A DNA stretch of 34,433 nucleotides, taken from contig JAISMJ010000104.1 of NCBI GenBank assembly GCA_031276815.1, forward strand, positions 1 through 34,433, in the 5' to 3' direction. Within the stretch, counting starts at the first letter, position 1; the number at the start of each line of letters is the position of its first letter. The notes under the pieces were generated by a model. It was not told the origin of the DNA. It saw only the letters and a program-made list of their open reading frames with translations, and did no database searches. This document shows positions 7,227 to 15,940 of this stretch, one piece after another. The translations under genes were made by a program, and so were the position numbers. The DNA comes from Treponema sp. (GTDB lineage: Bacteria; Spirochaetota; Spirochaetia; Treponematales; Breznakiellaceae).

Positions 7227-8216
7227 ATGAGCGATCTGGCCATAAAAACCGCGGCGTCTGAGTCGCGGTATGAAATTACGAAAAGCGGCGCATTCGCGCG
7301 CCAGCAAAACCGCTTTACCACTCCCTTCGGATCAGGGGCGGGCGAGCTGCCGGTTGAGGCGGGGCGCTACCGGCTGCTGTGGGCGCGTGTCTGCCCGTGG
7401 GCGCACCGTCAGATCATCGCTTTTAAGATACTGGGGCTTGATGAGGTTATCAGCGTCGGCACGGCAAACCCCGTAAGGACGAGTCAGGGCTGGGAGTTTT
7501 CGCTTGACCCGCAAGGGGTTGATCCGGTGCTTGGGATACGGTTCCTCTCTGAGGCGTATGCAAAAGCGGACCCTGACTATACCGGACGAGCCACGGTTCC
7601 CGCAGTGGTGGATATTACAACTGGAAAAGTGGTGAATAACGATTATTTTAAACTAACCAATTATTGGGAGACGGTGTGGGCGCCCTTCCATAAACAAGGG
7701 GCGCCGGATCTATACCCCCAAGAATTGCGAGCTGAAATTGACGCCCTCAATGAGACCCTTTTCCACGAGGTGAACAATGCCGTATATAAAGCGGGTTTTG
7801 CCCAATCCCAGACCGAATACGAAAAGGCGTACGACGTGCTTTTTGCGCGGCTCGATCAATTAGAAGACCGGTTGTCACGCCAACGCTACCTTTTTGGCAA
7901 CCGGATTACCGATTCGGATATCCGCCTCTACGTAACATTAGCCCGTTTTGACATTGCCTATCATACCGTATTTAAGGCGAACCGGAACCGGCTTATCGAC
8001 TTCCCCAACCTGTGGAACTACGCGAAAGACCTGTACCAGACACCCGGGTTCGGGGATACCACGGATTTTGACGCTATCAAGCGGGGTTATCATTTGAATC
8101 GCGGGCGGAATCCCTATCAGATTCTCGCTTTGGGACCAGACCTTTCGATCTGGAACGAACGGCATGATAGGCTCAGATTTTCTGGTACCGCAAAGGAGGA
8201 AGCGCATGGCGTATAA
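7227..8216 (+). CDS. Glutathionyl-hydroquinone reductase, copy 1 (Xi-class GST, YqjG/PcpF-like)
   Basis: This 329-aa cytosolic enzyme belongs to the Xi-class glutathione transferases, which release glutathione from glutathionyl-hydroquinones through an active-site cysteine. The thioredoxin-fold N-domain contains WARVCPWAHRQ, with C56 the expected nucleophile. The helical C-domain carries RYLFGNRITDSDIRLYVTLARFD and a conserved late GYHLN segment. Length is typical. It overlaps copy 2 by 11 bp. The presence of two such enzymes in an anaerobe-like spirochaete, behind an amino-acid importer, is unusual. The true substrate could be another glutathione or thiol conjugate. Confidence 0.9.
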   Translation: MSDLAIKTAASESRYEITKSGAFARQQNRFTTPFGSGAGELPVEAGRYRLLWARVCPWAHRQIIAFKILGLDEVISVGTANPVRTSQGWEFSLDPQGVDPVLGIRFLSEAYAKADPDYTGRATVPAVVDITTGKVVNNDYFKLTNYWETVWAPFHKQGAPDLYPQELRAEIDALNETLFHEVNNAVYKAGFAQSQTEYEKAYDVLFARLDQLEDRLSRQRYLFGNRITDSDIRLYVTLARFDIAYHTVFKANRNRLIDFPNLWNYAKDLYQTPGFGDTTDFDAIKRGYHLNRGRNPYQILALGPDLSIWNERHDRLRFSGTAKEEAHGV

Positions 8217-9171
8217 GACGTGGTTTCAAGATGAGACAGGCAATATACAAGGCGCTTTTGTGAGGCAGCAAAACCATTTTACCACTCCCTTTGGATCAGG
8301 TCCCGGCGAATTGCCGGTTGAGGCGGGACGGTATCGGCTTATATGGTCCGCGGCTTGTCCGTGGGCAACGCGGCAGCTTATTGTTCGGAGCCTCCTTGGG
8401 CTTGAAGACGCATTCAGCGTGGGCACCGTTGATCCTATCCGTCCTAAGAAAGCGTATAGCGACTGGGCGTTCACCCTTGATAAGGACGGCATTGATCCGG
8501 CGCTCAAGGTAACATATCTGAGCGAGCTTTATCTCAATGCCGATCCCGATTACAGAGGGCGTTTTACGGTGCCCGCCGTGGTGGATTGTAAGACGCTGAA
8601 GGTAGTCAATAACGATTATTTCAATTTAAGCTATTATTGGGAAACGGCATGGCGGGATTTTCACAAGACCGGCGCGCCCGATCTGTTTCCGGAACGCCTG
8701 CGGCAGGATATTATAGACCTCAACGACATCATCTTTCACGAGGTAAACAACGGGGTATATAAGGCGGGGTTTGCGCGTGGGCAGGAGGCGTATGAGGATG
8801 CCTACGCTAAGGTTTTCAAACGGTTGGACTGGCTTGACGGACGATTGTCGCAAAGCAGGTATCTCTTCGGCGATGCGCTTACCGATTCGGACATACGGCT
8901 GTGGGTAACGCTTGTCCGTTTTGACGCGGCGTACTACAACGTATTCCGCGTCAACAGAAACCGGCTCGCGGACTTTCCCCATGTGTGGGCATACGCCCGG
9001 GACCTGTATCAGATTCCGGCTTTCGGTGAACATACCTTCTTTGACCATATCAAGGCGCATTATCATGTGTGTTGCGACCCGGGCAATACGTTCGGTATTA
9101 TTCCCAAAGGACCGGATGTTTCTGTCTGGAACATACCGCACGGCAGGGAAAAGCTGGCGCATGGATATTAA
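8206..9171 (+). CDS. Glutathionyl-hydroquinone reductase, copy 2
   Basis: The 321-aa product is a tandem paralogue of the gene before it. I use the ATG at 8206, which has AAGGAGG 6-7 nt upstream, and not the 8164 start in the ORF track. The active site is WSAACPWATRQ with C51. The N-terminal stretch FTTPFGSGPGELPVEAGRYR is nearly the same in both copies, while the rest has diverged substantially, especially the C-terminal helix region. That means an old duplication, possibly with different substrates. It overlaps the acetyltransferase gene by 11 bp, repeating the overlap seen between the two copies. Confidence 0.9.
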   Translation: MAYKTWFQDETGNIQGAFVRQQNHFTTPFGSGPGELPVEAGRYRLIWSAACPWATRQLIVRSLLGLEDAFSVGTVDPIRPKKAYSDWAFTLDKDGIDPALKVTYLSELYLNADPDYRGRFTVPAVVDCKTLKVVNNDYFNLSYYWETAWRDFHKTGAPDLFPERLRQDIIDLNDIIFHEVNNGVYKAGFARGQEAYEDAYAKVFKRLDWLDGRLSQSRYLFGDALTDSDIRLWVTLVRFDAAYYNVFRVNRNRLADFPHVWAYARDLYQIPAFGEHTFFDHIKAHYHVCCDPGNTFGIIPKGPDVSVWNIPHGREKLAHGY

Positions 9172-9778
9172 ACCGATGACGGCGAATGATCTGGATGACG
9201 CGGTGTCTCTGCTTGCGGCGTCATTCCACGATCGTCCTTTTTATAGGTACCTTGCTCCGGACGCGGCCGAACGCCGTATATTCCTTATTGACAACTTCCT
9301 TCAGCGTATTACTCAAGGATTAGGCGTGAATGAAACCGATCTTGCGATAGCGGACGGCAAGGCTGTCGGCATTGCCGTTTGGTCGCCGCCCGCCGCTTCC
9401 GAACCTGACGCAGCGCGTCATACAACAGAAGCTCGCGCTATGGAAGAATCGCTCTCAATGTATTCGGCAGGTTTACGGGAACGGTTCGTATCGTTTATAA
9501 AAACCCTGACTAAAGCGCGGGAGCAAACGATACGGCAGCCTTTTTGGAGTTTGGCGCCGATAGCGGTACTGCCTGATGCGCGGGGAAAAGGCGTCGCTTC
9601 CGCGTTGATTAAAAAGAAACTCAAGGAGATTGACAAACGCTCCCTCCCTTGTTTTTTGGGAACCCAAGATGCGATCAATGTAACTATCTATGAAAAATTC
9701 GGCTTTCAAAAGATGAGAGAAGACCCTATTTCGTCTGATATTATCCATTACACCATGCTTCGATCCGGCGGCGGATAA
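9161..9778 (+). CDS. GNAT family N-acetyltransferase
   Basis: This 205-aa enzyme has the acetyl-CoA binding motif of GNAT proteins at LAPIAVLPDARGKGVASALI and an acceptor-side C-terminus containing IYEKFGFQKM. The start is the ATG overlapping the previous stop. The 83 upstream residues in the ORF track belong to the other frame of the reductase gene. It is the last gene of the operon. In known sulfur operons (ytmI/tcy and yxe of Bacillus) a GNAT enzyme acetylates S-modified cysteine taken up by a linked PAAT importer. A similar role here is an inference. Confidence 0.8.
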   Translation: MDIKPMTANDLDDAVSLLAASFHDRPFYRYLAPDAAERRIFLIDNFLQRITQGLGVNETDLAIADGKAVGIAVWSPPAASEPDAARHTTEARAMEESLSMYSAGLRERFVSFIKTLTKAREQTIRQPFWSLAPIAVLPDARGKGVASALIKKKLKEIDKRSLPCFLGTQDAINVTIYEKFGFQKMREDPISSDIIHYTMLRSGGG

Positions 9779-10238
9779 CGGATGGACGCGCCTTTGCGCC
9801 ATATAACAGCCGTTATTCAATTTCGGGTAGAAAAGATTATCCGCAATGAGAGTTACAAGAGGCGGTTCCAATGGAACCGCCTCACATAATTAAGATTCGT
9901 AACCATAATAAAGAAATACAACGCTCCGCAAGAGAGTAAACGCCGTATGGGGGATAACGCGCCGGTACGTTTCTCTCCGCGTTCCCCTCGGTATCTTTTC
10001 TCAATGTTCTAAAGCCGCGTTTTCCGGCGGTCTTTCATGGAGACTCGCGCCCGCGTGATTTTACATCTTTTTTACATAACTATCACCTATATCACACAAT
10101 TTATAATTACTATCAGAATCAGTTCCAAAACTAATCCGCCCTTGGGCGCCGCTCGTTGAGCGGGTTTTGGAACCGGCGCATCGCGCCGCAGCGCATTACC
10201 ATGCGCGTTATCATTCATCGTTAAAGGAGAAATGACAG
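9779..10238. other. Intergenic region before the alkaline phosphatase
   Basis: It holds a strong hairpin at 9859-9883, then the intact copy of the duplicated leader (10014 onwards). TATAAT at 10102-10107 is a possible -10 box, but no good -35 is found, so an activator may be needed. The block corresponding to 10100-10110 is not conserved in the decayed copy at 4506-4777. Confidence 0.45.
9859..9883. terminator. Strong hairpin after the acetyltransferase operon
   Basis: GAGGCGGTTCCA and TGGAACCGCCTC are perfect 12-bp arms around one base; in RNA this gives a 10-bp stem with a 5-nt loop. It sits 80 bp past the operon's last stop. There is no U-tract, so termination is likely but not certain. 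Confidence 0.5.
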
Positions 10239-10313
10239 ATGAAACAGATGAGAAACAGGAAGAGTCTTTTACTGCAATGGGGGGCGTTATGCGTCTTTTT
10301 GACGGCGTTCTCT
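10014..10313 (+). repeat. Intact copy of the duplicated leader element
   Basis: This is the counterpart of 4506-4777. It spans the upstream region and the first 25 codons of the alkaline phosphatase. The best conserved part lies just upstream of the ribosome-binding site and contains CGCTC-GTT-GAGCG followed by GTTTTGGAACCGGCGCATCG. That suggests an RNA structure or a protein site under constraint. Confidence 0.6.
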
Positions 10314-11756
10314 GTCGCCCCGCTTTTTGCCGCGGCTTCAGCGGACAGCAAGACGGAGCGGAATACCGCAACGGCTCAAACCGGACAGGCAAAATACGTG
10401 TTCTTGTTTATTGGGGACGGCATGGCTATGCCTCAAATCAGCTCGGCGGAGGTGTTCGCTACGGCGCGTTCGTCTCAAGACGTCGCCATTACCAAGCTGG
10501 GTTTTACCCGTTTTCCGGTATCGGGCTTGACTACCACGCATGACGCGGGAACCTTTATCACCGATTCCGCATCCGCGGGAACCGCGCTTGCTACGGGAAA
10601 CAAGACGTTAAGCGGGGTTATCAACATGGACCCGGGCAAGACAAAAACTTATAGTACCCTAGCCGAATACGCGCACGCGGCGGGCATGAAGATTGGTATT
10701 GTCTCTACCGTTACCTTGAACCACGCGACTCCCGCGTCTTTTTACGCCAAAGTCCCTTCCCGCAGTAATTACTACGATATTGCGGTGCAATTGGCGAACA
10801 GCGGGTTTGAGTATTTCGCGGGCGGCGCGGTGAACCAGCGCGCGGGCAAGAATAACGATCAGCCGGACGCGCTAGAGCTGGCGAAAGCGCGGGGCTATGT
10901 CTATGTTAATTCAAAGGAAGCGTTCACCGCATTGAAAGCCGGCGCGGGCAAGGTTATCGCGGTAAACGCGACGCTTCAAGATGACGGCGCTATGCCCTAC
11001 GAACTTGACCGCGCGCGCGGCGATCTTTCCCTTGCGGACTACACCCGAAAAGGCATTGAGCTTTTGCAGGACAATCCTCACGGCTTTTTTATGATGGTGG
11101 AAGGCGGCAAAGTGGATTGGGCGTGCCACGCCAACGATGCGGGCGCGTCCATTCACGACGTCCTTGCTTTTGACGAGGCGATACGGGCTGCCGTCTCTTT
11201 CGCGGAAGCCCACCCGCGGGAAACGCTCATCGTCGTTACCGGCGATCACGAAACCGGCGGCATGACTATCGGTTTCGCCGGCACCCAGTACGACACGTTT
11301 TTCGACAAGGTTGCGCTTCAGAAAAAGTCCTTTATCGCTTTTAACGCCGATGTATTGTCGCCTTACAAGAAAAACACCACCCGGGAGCGGGCGGCGTTGT
11401 CAGACCTCATTCCGGCGATACAAGAGGCGTTCGGGCTGGACTACGCCAGCCTTTCGGATTTTCAGAAAGAACAGTTGGAATTCGCCTTTCAGCGTTCTAT
11501 GGGCAATGAGATTGAACGTCCGGTTGCGGAGGATCAATACTTGCTCTACGGCGGCTATGAACCTTTAACCGTGAAAATCACCCAGATTATGAACCAGACC
11601 GCGGGCATAGGCTGGACCTCATACGCCCATACCGGCGTTCCGGTGCCGACTTTTGCCAAAGGGGTGCATCAAGAGCTGTTCGGCGGCTATTACGATAATA
11701 CGGACATTTTTAGGAAACTCGCATCCGCGATGAATTTGACCGCAGCTTTGCGATGA
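10239..11756 (+). CDS. phoA: Alkaline phosphatase (PhoA family), exported
   Basis: This 505-aa phosphomonoesterase has a signal peptide over about residues 1-33 (LLLQWGALCVFLTAFSVAPLFA). FLFIGDGM carries the first metal aspartate, D60. TDSASAGTALATG carries the catalytic serine S110, matching the DSAAS motif of E. coli PhoA. VEGGKVDWACHANDAG and VTGDHETGGM supply further zinc ligands. All active-site motifs are present. The start ATG has AAGGAG 9 nt upstream. It should release phosphate from organic esters in the periplasm. The YibE/F gene follows 12 nt later. Confidence 0.92.
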   Translation: MKQMRNRKSLLLQWGALCVFLTAFSVAPLFAAASADSKTERNTATAQTGQAKYVFLFIGDGMAMPQISSAEVFATARSSQDVAITKLGFTRFPVSGLTTTHDAGTFITDSASAGTALATGNKTLSGVINMDPGKTKTYSTLAEYAHAAGMKIGIVSTVTLNHATPASFYAKVPSRSNYYDIAVQLANSGFEYFAGGAVNQRAGKNNDQPDALELAKARGYVYVNSKEAFTALKAGAGKVIAVNATLQDDGAMPYELDRARGDLSLADYTRKGIELLQDNPHGFFMMVEGGKVDWACHANDAGASIHDVLAFDEAIRAAVSFAEAHPRETLIVVTGDHETGGMTIGFAGTQYDTFFDKVALQKKSFIAFNADVLSPYKKNTTRERAALSDLIPAIQEAFGLDYASLSDFQKEQLEFAFQRSMGNEIERPVAEDQYLLYGGYEPLTVKITQIMNQTAGIGWTSYAHTGVPVPTFAKGVHQELFGGYYDNTDIFRKLASAMNLTAALR

Positions 11757-11768
11757 GAGGTGTTTAAG

Positions 11769-12944
11769 ATGAACGATACCAGCGCAAAGGAACGAAAAGC
11801 AGTCCGCGCTACAGGCTTCCGGCAGGAAAACAAACGGGACGGCGTCTTTGCGCTGGTATCCGTGATCAGCGTGATTATCTGTCTGGCGCTGCCCACCGGG
11901 TTTGAAGGGAGCGCGGCGGCGGGCGGCGTGAAACCGGCTCGCGGCAGGATCATTGACGTTAATAACGAGCGAGTAAAGATCACGGGTCCGGTGAAGCAGG
12001 GAGAGCAGCAGTTGGAAGTTGAAATACGCTCCGGACCCTTTAAGGGGCAGGTCTTTTCCGGCTCGAACAACCTCATGGGTAAGATGGAACTGGATAAACT
12101 GTTCGCGACCGGCGATGAAGCGCTGGTAACGGTGAGCGTTTCTGAAGACGGCGCGTTGCGGCATGTTCACGTCATCGACCATTACCGCACCAATAAAACC
12201 GTGTTCCTCTGCGCGATCTTTTTTGTGTTCATCATTCTTATTATGGGATGGATGGGGGTGAAGATCGTCATTACCTTTGTATTCACCGCCGTTGTTCTGA
12301 TCCGTATATTGTTCCCCGCCATGCTGCGCGGCTGGGATCCCATCGCGGCTTCAGTGATTATCACGACCATACTCACCGCGGTGATCATCTTCCTCGTGGG
12401 CGGTCTCACCAAGCGGGGAGTTACCGCTTTCGCCGGTTCTATGGGAGGCGTCCTTCTCACATCCTCGCTGGCGTTTTTCTTTACCTACTGGTTTAAGATA
12501 CACGGAGCCGTGCGTCCCTTTGCCGAAACCCTTATCTATTCGGGGTACACCCACCTGAACATCGCCCATCTCTTTATTTCCGGTATTTTTCTTGCTTCAT
12601 CGGGAGCCATCATGGATCTCTCAATGGATATAGCGTCCGCAATGGACGAAATTAAGAAGCAACATCCCGCCATTACCCGTTTCAATCTCATCAAAAGCGG
12701 CGTTTCCGTATCCCGCCACGTTGCCGGCACTATGGCTACCACCCTGCTGCTGGCATACTCCGCCGAATATACGGCTATGATTATGACCTTTATCGCACAG
12801 GGAGTACCGTTGGAAAACGTTATTAACATGGTGTGGGTTTCTTCGGAAATAGTGCATACGCTGGTAGGCTGTTTTGGGCTGACGCTTGTCGCGCCTCTCA
12901 CGGTATTCGCCGGCGGCATTATTCTCGGAGGAAGAACCGCGTGA
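11769..12944 (+). CDS. YibE/F family multipass membrane protein
   Basis: This 391-aa protein of the YibE/F family has one N-terminal hydrophobic segment (about 28-44), an extracytoplasmic region of about 90 residues with GRIIDVNNERVKITGP, and then seven or so membrane segments. HVHVIDHYRTNK immediately precedes the first of these, a typical family position. SGIFLASSGAIMDLSMDIASAMDEI is the best conserved family stretch. I chose ATG 11769 over GTG 11760 because GAGAGG is correctly spaced. Biochemical function is unknown. Its tight linkage to the phosphatase suggests co-expression. Confidence 0.87.
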   Translation: MNDTSAKERKAVRATGFRQENKRDGVFALVSVISVIICLALPTGFEGSAAAGGVKPARGRIIDVNNERVKITGPVKQGEQQLEVEIRSGPFKGQVFSGSNNLMGKMELDKLFATGDEALVTVSVSEDGALRHVHVIDHYRTNKTVFLCAIFFVFIILIMGWMGVKIVITFVFTAVVLIRILFPAMLRGWDPIAASVIITTILTAVIIFLVGGLTKRGVTAFAGSMGGVLLTSSLAFFFTYWFKIHGAVRPFAETLIYSGYTHLNIAHLFISGIFLASSGAIMDLSMDIASAMDEIKKQHPAITRFNLIKSGVSVSRHVAGTMATTLLLAYSAEYTAMIMTFIAQGVPLENVINMVWVSSEIVHTLVGCFGLTLVAPLTVFAGGIILGGRTA

Positions 12945-13028
12945 AAGGCGGCTTATAGCGCCATCCAAAGCCGCGCCATTCTCCGCAGTATGGAACGCAT
13001 CATACGCAATGAGGGTTGACATGAACCT
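12945..13028. other. Short spacer before array A
   Basis: No gene or terminator stands out between the YibE/F stop and the first 23-bp unit. The array therefore sits where the 3' end of this transcript would be expected. Confidence 0.4.
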
Positions 13029-13808
13029 GTTGAAAGCGTTCATGAAATGCTATTGAAAGTATTCGTGTAGTGTTGTTGAAAGCGTTCATGCAGCCTTGTT
13101 GAAAGTGTCTATACAACATTGTTGAAAGAATTCGTGTAGTGCTGTTGAAACTGTTTATGTAGTGTTGTTGAAAGAATTTATGCAATGTTATTGAAAGTAT
13201 TCATGCAACGTTGTTGAAAAAATTCGTGTAGTGTTATTGAAAGTGTTTATATAGTGCTATTGAAAGAGTTCGTCCATGCTGTAAAAAAAGTTCGTGCAGT
13301 GCTGTTGAAAGTGTCTATACAGCATTGTTGAAGGTATTTATGCAGTGCTGTTGAAAGTATTAGTGCAGCGTTGTTGAAAGAATTCGTGTAGTGTTATTGA
13401 AGGTGTTTATACAGTGTTGTTGAAAAAGTTCGTGCAGTATTGTTGAAAGTGTCTATACAACATTGTTGAAAGAATTCGTGTAGTGTTATTGAAGGTGTTT
13501 ATATAGTGCTATTGAAAGAGTTCGTCCATGCTGTTGAAATTGTCTATACAACATTGTTGAAATTATTCGTGTAGTGCTGTTGAAACTGTTTATACAGCGT
13601 TGCTGAAGGTGTTCGTGCAGTATTGTTGAAAGAATTCGTGCAGTGTTATTGAAGGTGTTTATACAATGCTGTTGAAAAAGTTCGTGCAGCGTTGTTGAAA
13701 GTGTTTCAACAGTATTGTTGAAGGTGTTTCAACAGTGCGGTTGAAAGTGTTCGTGCAGTGCTGCACGAAGTGTTCGTGCAAGGCTGTTGAAAGTGTTCGT
13801 GCAAGCAC
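13029..13808 (+). repeat. 23-bp tandem repeat array A, 34 units
   Basis: I count 34 consecutive units of a degenerate 23-mer, two of them 22 bp. A typical unit begins GTTGAAAGTGTTCGTGCA and ends GTGCT. The GTTGAAAG end is the best conserved part. A four-unit block (CTATACAACATT, then AATTCGTGTAGTG, GTTTATATAGTG and GTTCGTCCATG types) recurs almost unchanged, so segments have been duplicated as well as single units. The last units next to the ligase gene are inverted repeats, for example TTCGTGCA-GTGC-TGCACGAA at 13750-13769 and CACGAA-TAC-TTCGTG at 13806-13820. No spacers and no genes are present. Confidence 0.93.
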
Positions 13809-13875
13809 GAATACTTCGTGAATAAGACGAGTGTTCCAGCAACTTTTAGATTGAAACAACGTCTAAACCAACGTC

Positions 13876-15618
13876 ATGATTTCTTTAGCAAAACAGACCT
13901 TGTCCGAATTATGCCAAAGCTCATCCGTGAGATTCAAGAACCGGATAGCGTTTGAGATTTACCGCGATGCATACACCTATGACCGCATTACCTACGGGGA
14001 ATTCGGCGGGCTTGCGCGGCGGTTCGCCTCGCTGCTTATCTCGCTCGGCGTAAAGCCTGCGGATCGCGTGATGCTCATCGCCGAGAACCGTCCGGAATGG
14101 GCTATCGCCTATTTCGGCATCGCCCAAGCCGGCGCCGTGTGCATTCCGCTGCTCGTTGATTTTTCCCGCGAACAGATACGCGCCATTATCAGCCACGCCG
14201 GGCCGTCCGCTCTGTGCGTAACGGAAAAGACCCTGCCGAACATAGCGGGCATACCGGAAGAAGATGCGCGGGGAGCGGCGCTTCCGGTTATTTATCTTGA
14301 CAGCATTGAAAACATGCGCACAGAGACGCGCGCGCAGAGAAACGAGCCTGACGCCAGCGCGCTTGTCTCCATACGGGGCAGTGTGAAACGGCTTTTCCTG
14401 CGCGATAGGGAGCGGTTTCCCGATACGGAAGAAGACGGCGTAGCGGCGATTGTATACACGTCAGGAACGCTCGGCGACAGTAAAGGCGTCATGCTTTCCA
14501 ACCGCAATCTGGTATGGACGGCGCGCGCCGCATGCAAAAGAATGAAGATATACCCGCGAGACCGCTGCCTTTCAGTTATTCCGCTTGCCCATACGTATGA
14601 GTGTACTATCGGCTTGATAAGCATCGTGTTCAACGGGGCGTCGGTCGTGTACCTCGATAGACCTCCGTCTCCGTCCGTTCTGGCGGACGCGATGCAGGCG
14701 CTGAAGCCGACCCTGATGCTTACGGTTCCGCTCTTTATCGAGAAACTCTACCATTCCCGCATCGCGCCCCGCCTTTCCAAGAGCGTACTGTACCGGTTCC
14801 CGCTTACCCGCCGCATAGCGGAGCGTCTTGCCGGACGCGCACTCCTCGCGGCTTTCGGCGGGGGCTTGCGGTTTTTAGGAGTCGGCGGCGCGGCTCTTGC
14901 GGACGAAGTAGAGCGTTTTCTGTGGAACGCGCAGTTTCCGTATGCGCCGGGCTACGGTCTTACCGAAGCGTCTCCGCTTGTGGCGGGAACCGCGCCGTAC
15001 CGCTTCCGGTTCCGCTCATCGGGCAAACCGCTTGAGGGCGTGGAGGCGCGTGTTGCGGCGCGTGCCGGAGATCGCGCGGAGGACTTCGCCGCAGCCCGTG
15101 ACTATAGCGACGCCGGCGGCTATGGTGAAATTCAAGTGCGGGGACCCAACGTGATGTCCGGCTATTACCGCAATGAGCAGGCGACGCGGGAGGCGTTCAC
15201 CGAAGACGGGTGGCTTAAAACAGGCGATGCGGGATATGTTGACGGGAACGGCTATCTCTTTATTCGGGGCAGGCTCAAAACCATGATAGTAACTTCCTCC
15301 GGTGAAAATATCTATCCTGAAGACATTGAACTACTGCTGCGGCAATCGCCGCTTGTGGAGGACGCGCTTGTGTGTTCCGGCGAAAACGGGGAACTCGTTG
15401 CGCTCATTGTTCCCTCCGCGGCGGCGTATGCCGCTATGGAAAAGACCGAAACACGGGACACATTACGGCGCTCCCTGAACAAGCGGCTCGCGGCGTTTTC
15501 CCGTATCGACCGCATTGAAGTTATGACGGCGCCATTCGAGAAGACGCCCACAGGCAAGATTAAGCGGTTTTTGTATACGCGCTCTTGTATGCGTCCGGCT
15601 AGACCCGGCTGCGAATAA
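13876..15618 (+). CDS. AMP-forming acyl-CoA synthetase/ligase
   Basis: This 580-aa adenylate-forming enzyme most resembles long-chain fatty acyl-CoA ligases. The ATP-binding loop is YTSGTLGDSKGVMLSNRN, slightly off the usual TSGTTGxPKG. PGYGLTEASP is the adenine-binding motif. GDAGYVDGNGYLFIRGRLKT and SSGENIYPEDIE mark the hinge and C-terminal lid. The catalytic lysine is in TPTGKIKRF. The ATG lacks a Shine-Dalgarno and no clear promoter lies in the 67 bp between it and array A, so the start is less certain than the frame. It sits alone between two repeat arrays. Substrate unknown. Confidence 0.85.
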   Translation: MISLAKQTLSELCQSSSVRFKNRIAFEIYRDAYTYDRITYGEFGGLARRFASLLISLGVKPADRVMLIAENRPEWAIAYFGIAQAGAVCIPLLVDFSREQIRAIISHAGPSALCVTEKTLPNIAGIPEEDARGAALPVIYLDSIENMRTETRAQRNEPDASALVSIRGSVKRLFLRDRERFPDTEEDGVAAIVYTSGTLGDSKGVMLSNRNLVWTARAACKRMKIYPRDRCLSVIPLAHTYECTIGLISIVFNGASVVYLDRPPSPSVLADAMQALKPTLMLTVPLFIEKLYHSRIAPRLSKSVLYRFPLTRRIAERLAGRALLAAFGGGLRFLGVGGAALADEVERFLWNAQFPYAPGYGLTEASPLVAGTAPYRFRFRSSGKPLEGVEARVAARAGDRAEDFAAARDYSDAGGYGEIQVRGPNVMSGYYRNEQATREAFTEDGWLKTGDAGYVDGNGYLFIRGRLKTMIVTSSGENIYPEDIELLLRQSPLVEDALVCSGENGELVALIVPSAAAYAAMEKTETRDTLRRSLNKRLAAFSRIDRIEVMTAPFEKTPTGKIKRFLYTRSCMRPARPGCE

Positions 15619-15630
15619 AAACCGGTCTAG
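15599..15630. terminator. Hairpin at the end of the acyl-CoA ligase
   Basis: CTAGACC and GGTCTAG pair across the stop codon, extended by CGG/CCG with one bulge. There is no U-tract. It is a plausible but weak terminator. Confidence 0.35.
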
Positions 15631-15940
15631 CGCGATACACGGGGGCGGTCATACCCAATGGCGGCATCGGCTCTCTGTCCGCTGCCCGCGGCTCCGCTGG
15701 CTTGTTTTCAGTGTGAACGCCGTTTTCCCCCTCCGCCCCGCCAGTGCTATTGTTTTGCCGTTCTAGGTTCTATACCAACACGCGCTAGTTGTCCGGCGTT
15801 TAACCCGTATTCATGCGATCTCCGGAAATCCCGCCGCTTCCCCGCCGCTCTCTCCCTTCACGATGTATAGACGTTTGTATAGGCGGCTTCACGATTCCGG
15901 CTGGCTTGCTACAAGCGAAAGCGTCCGCCAGAGCAACGCC
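15631..15940. other. Intergenic region between ligase and array B
   Basis: I see no gene, promoter or obvious element in this stretch. It is GC-rich like the coding regions, in contrast to the array that follows. Confidence 0.4.

Noticed and set aside
10232-10543. 103-aa ORF overlapping the alkaline phosphatase start
   Set aside because: Out-of-frame shadow of phoA; the phoA frame has the signal peptide and active-site motifs.
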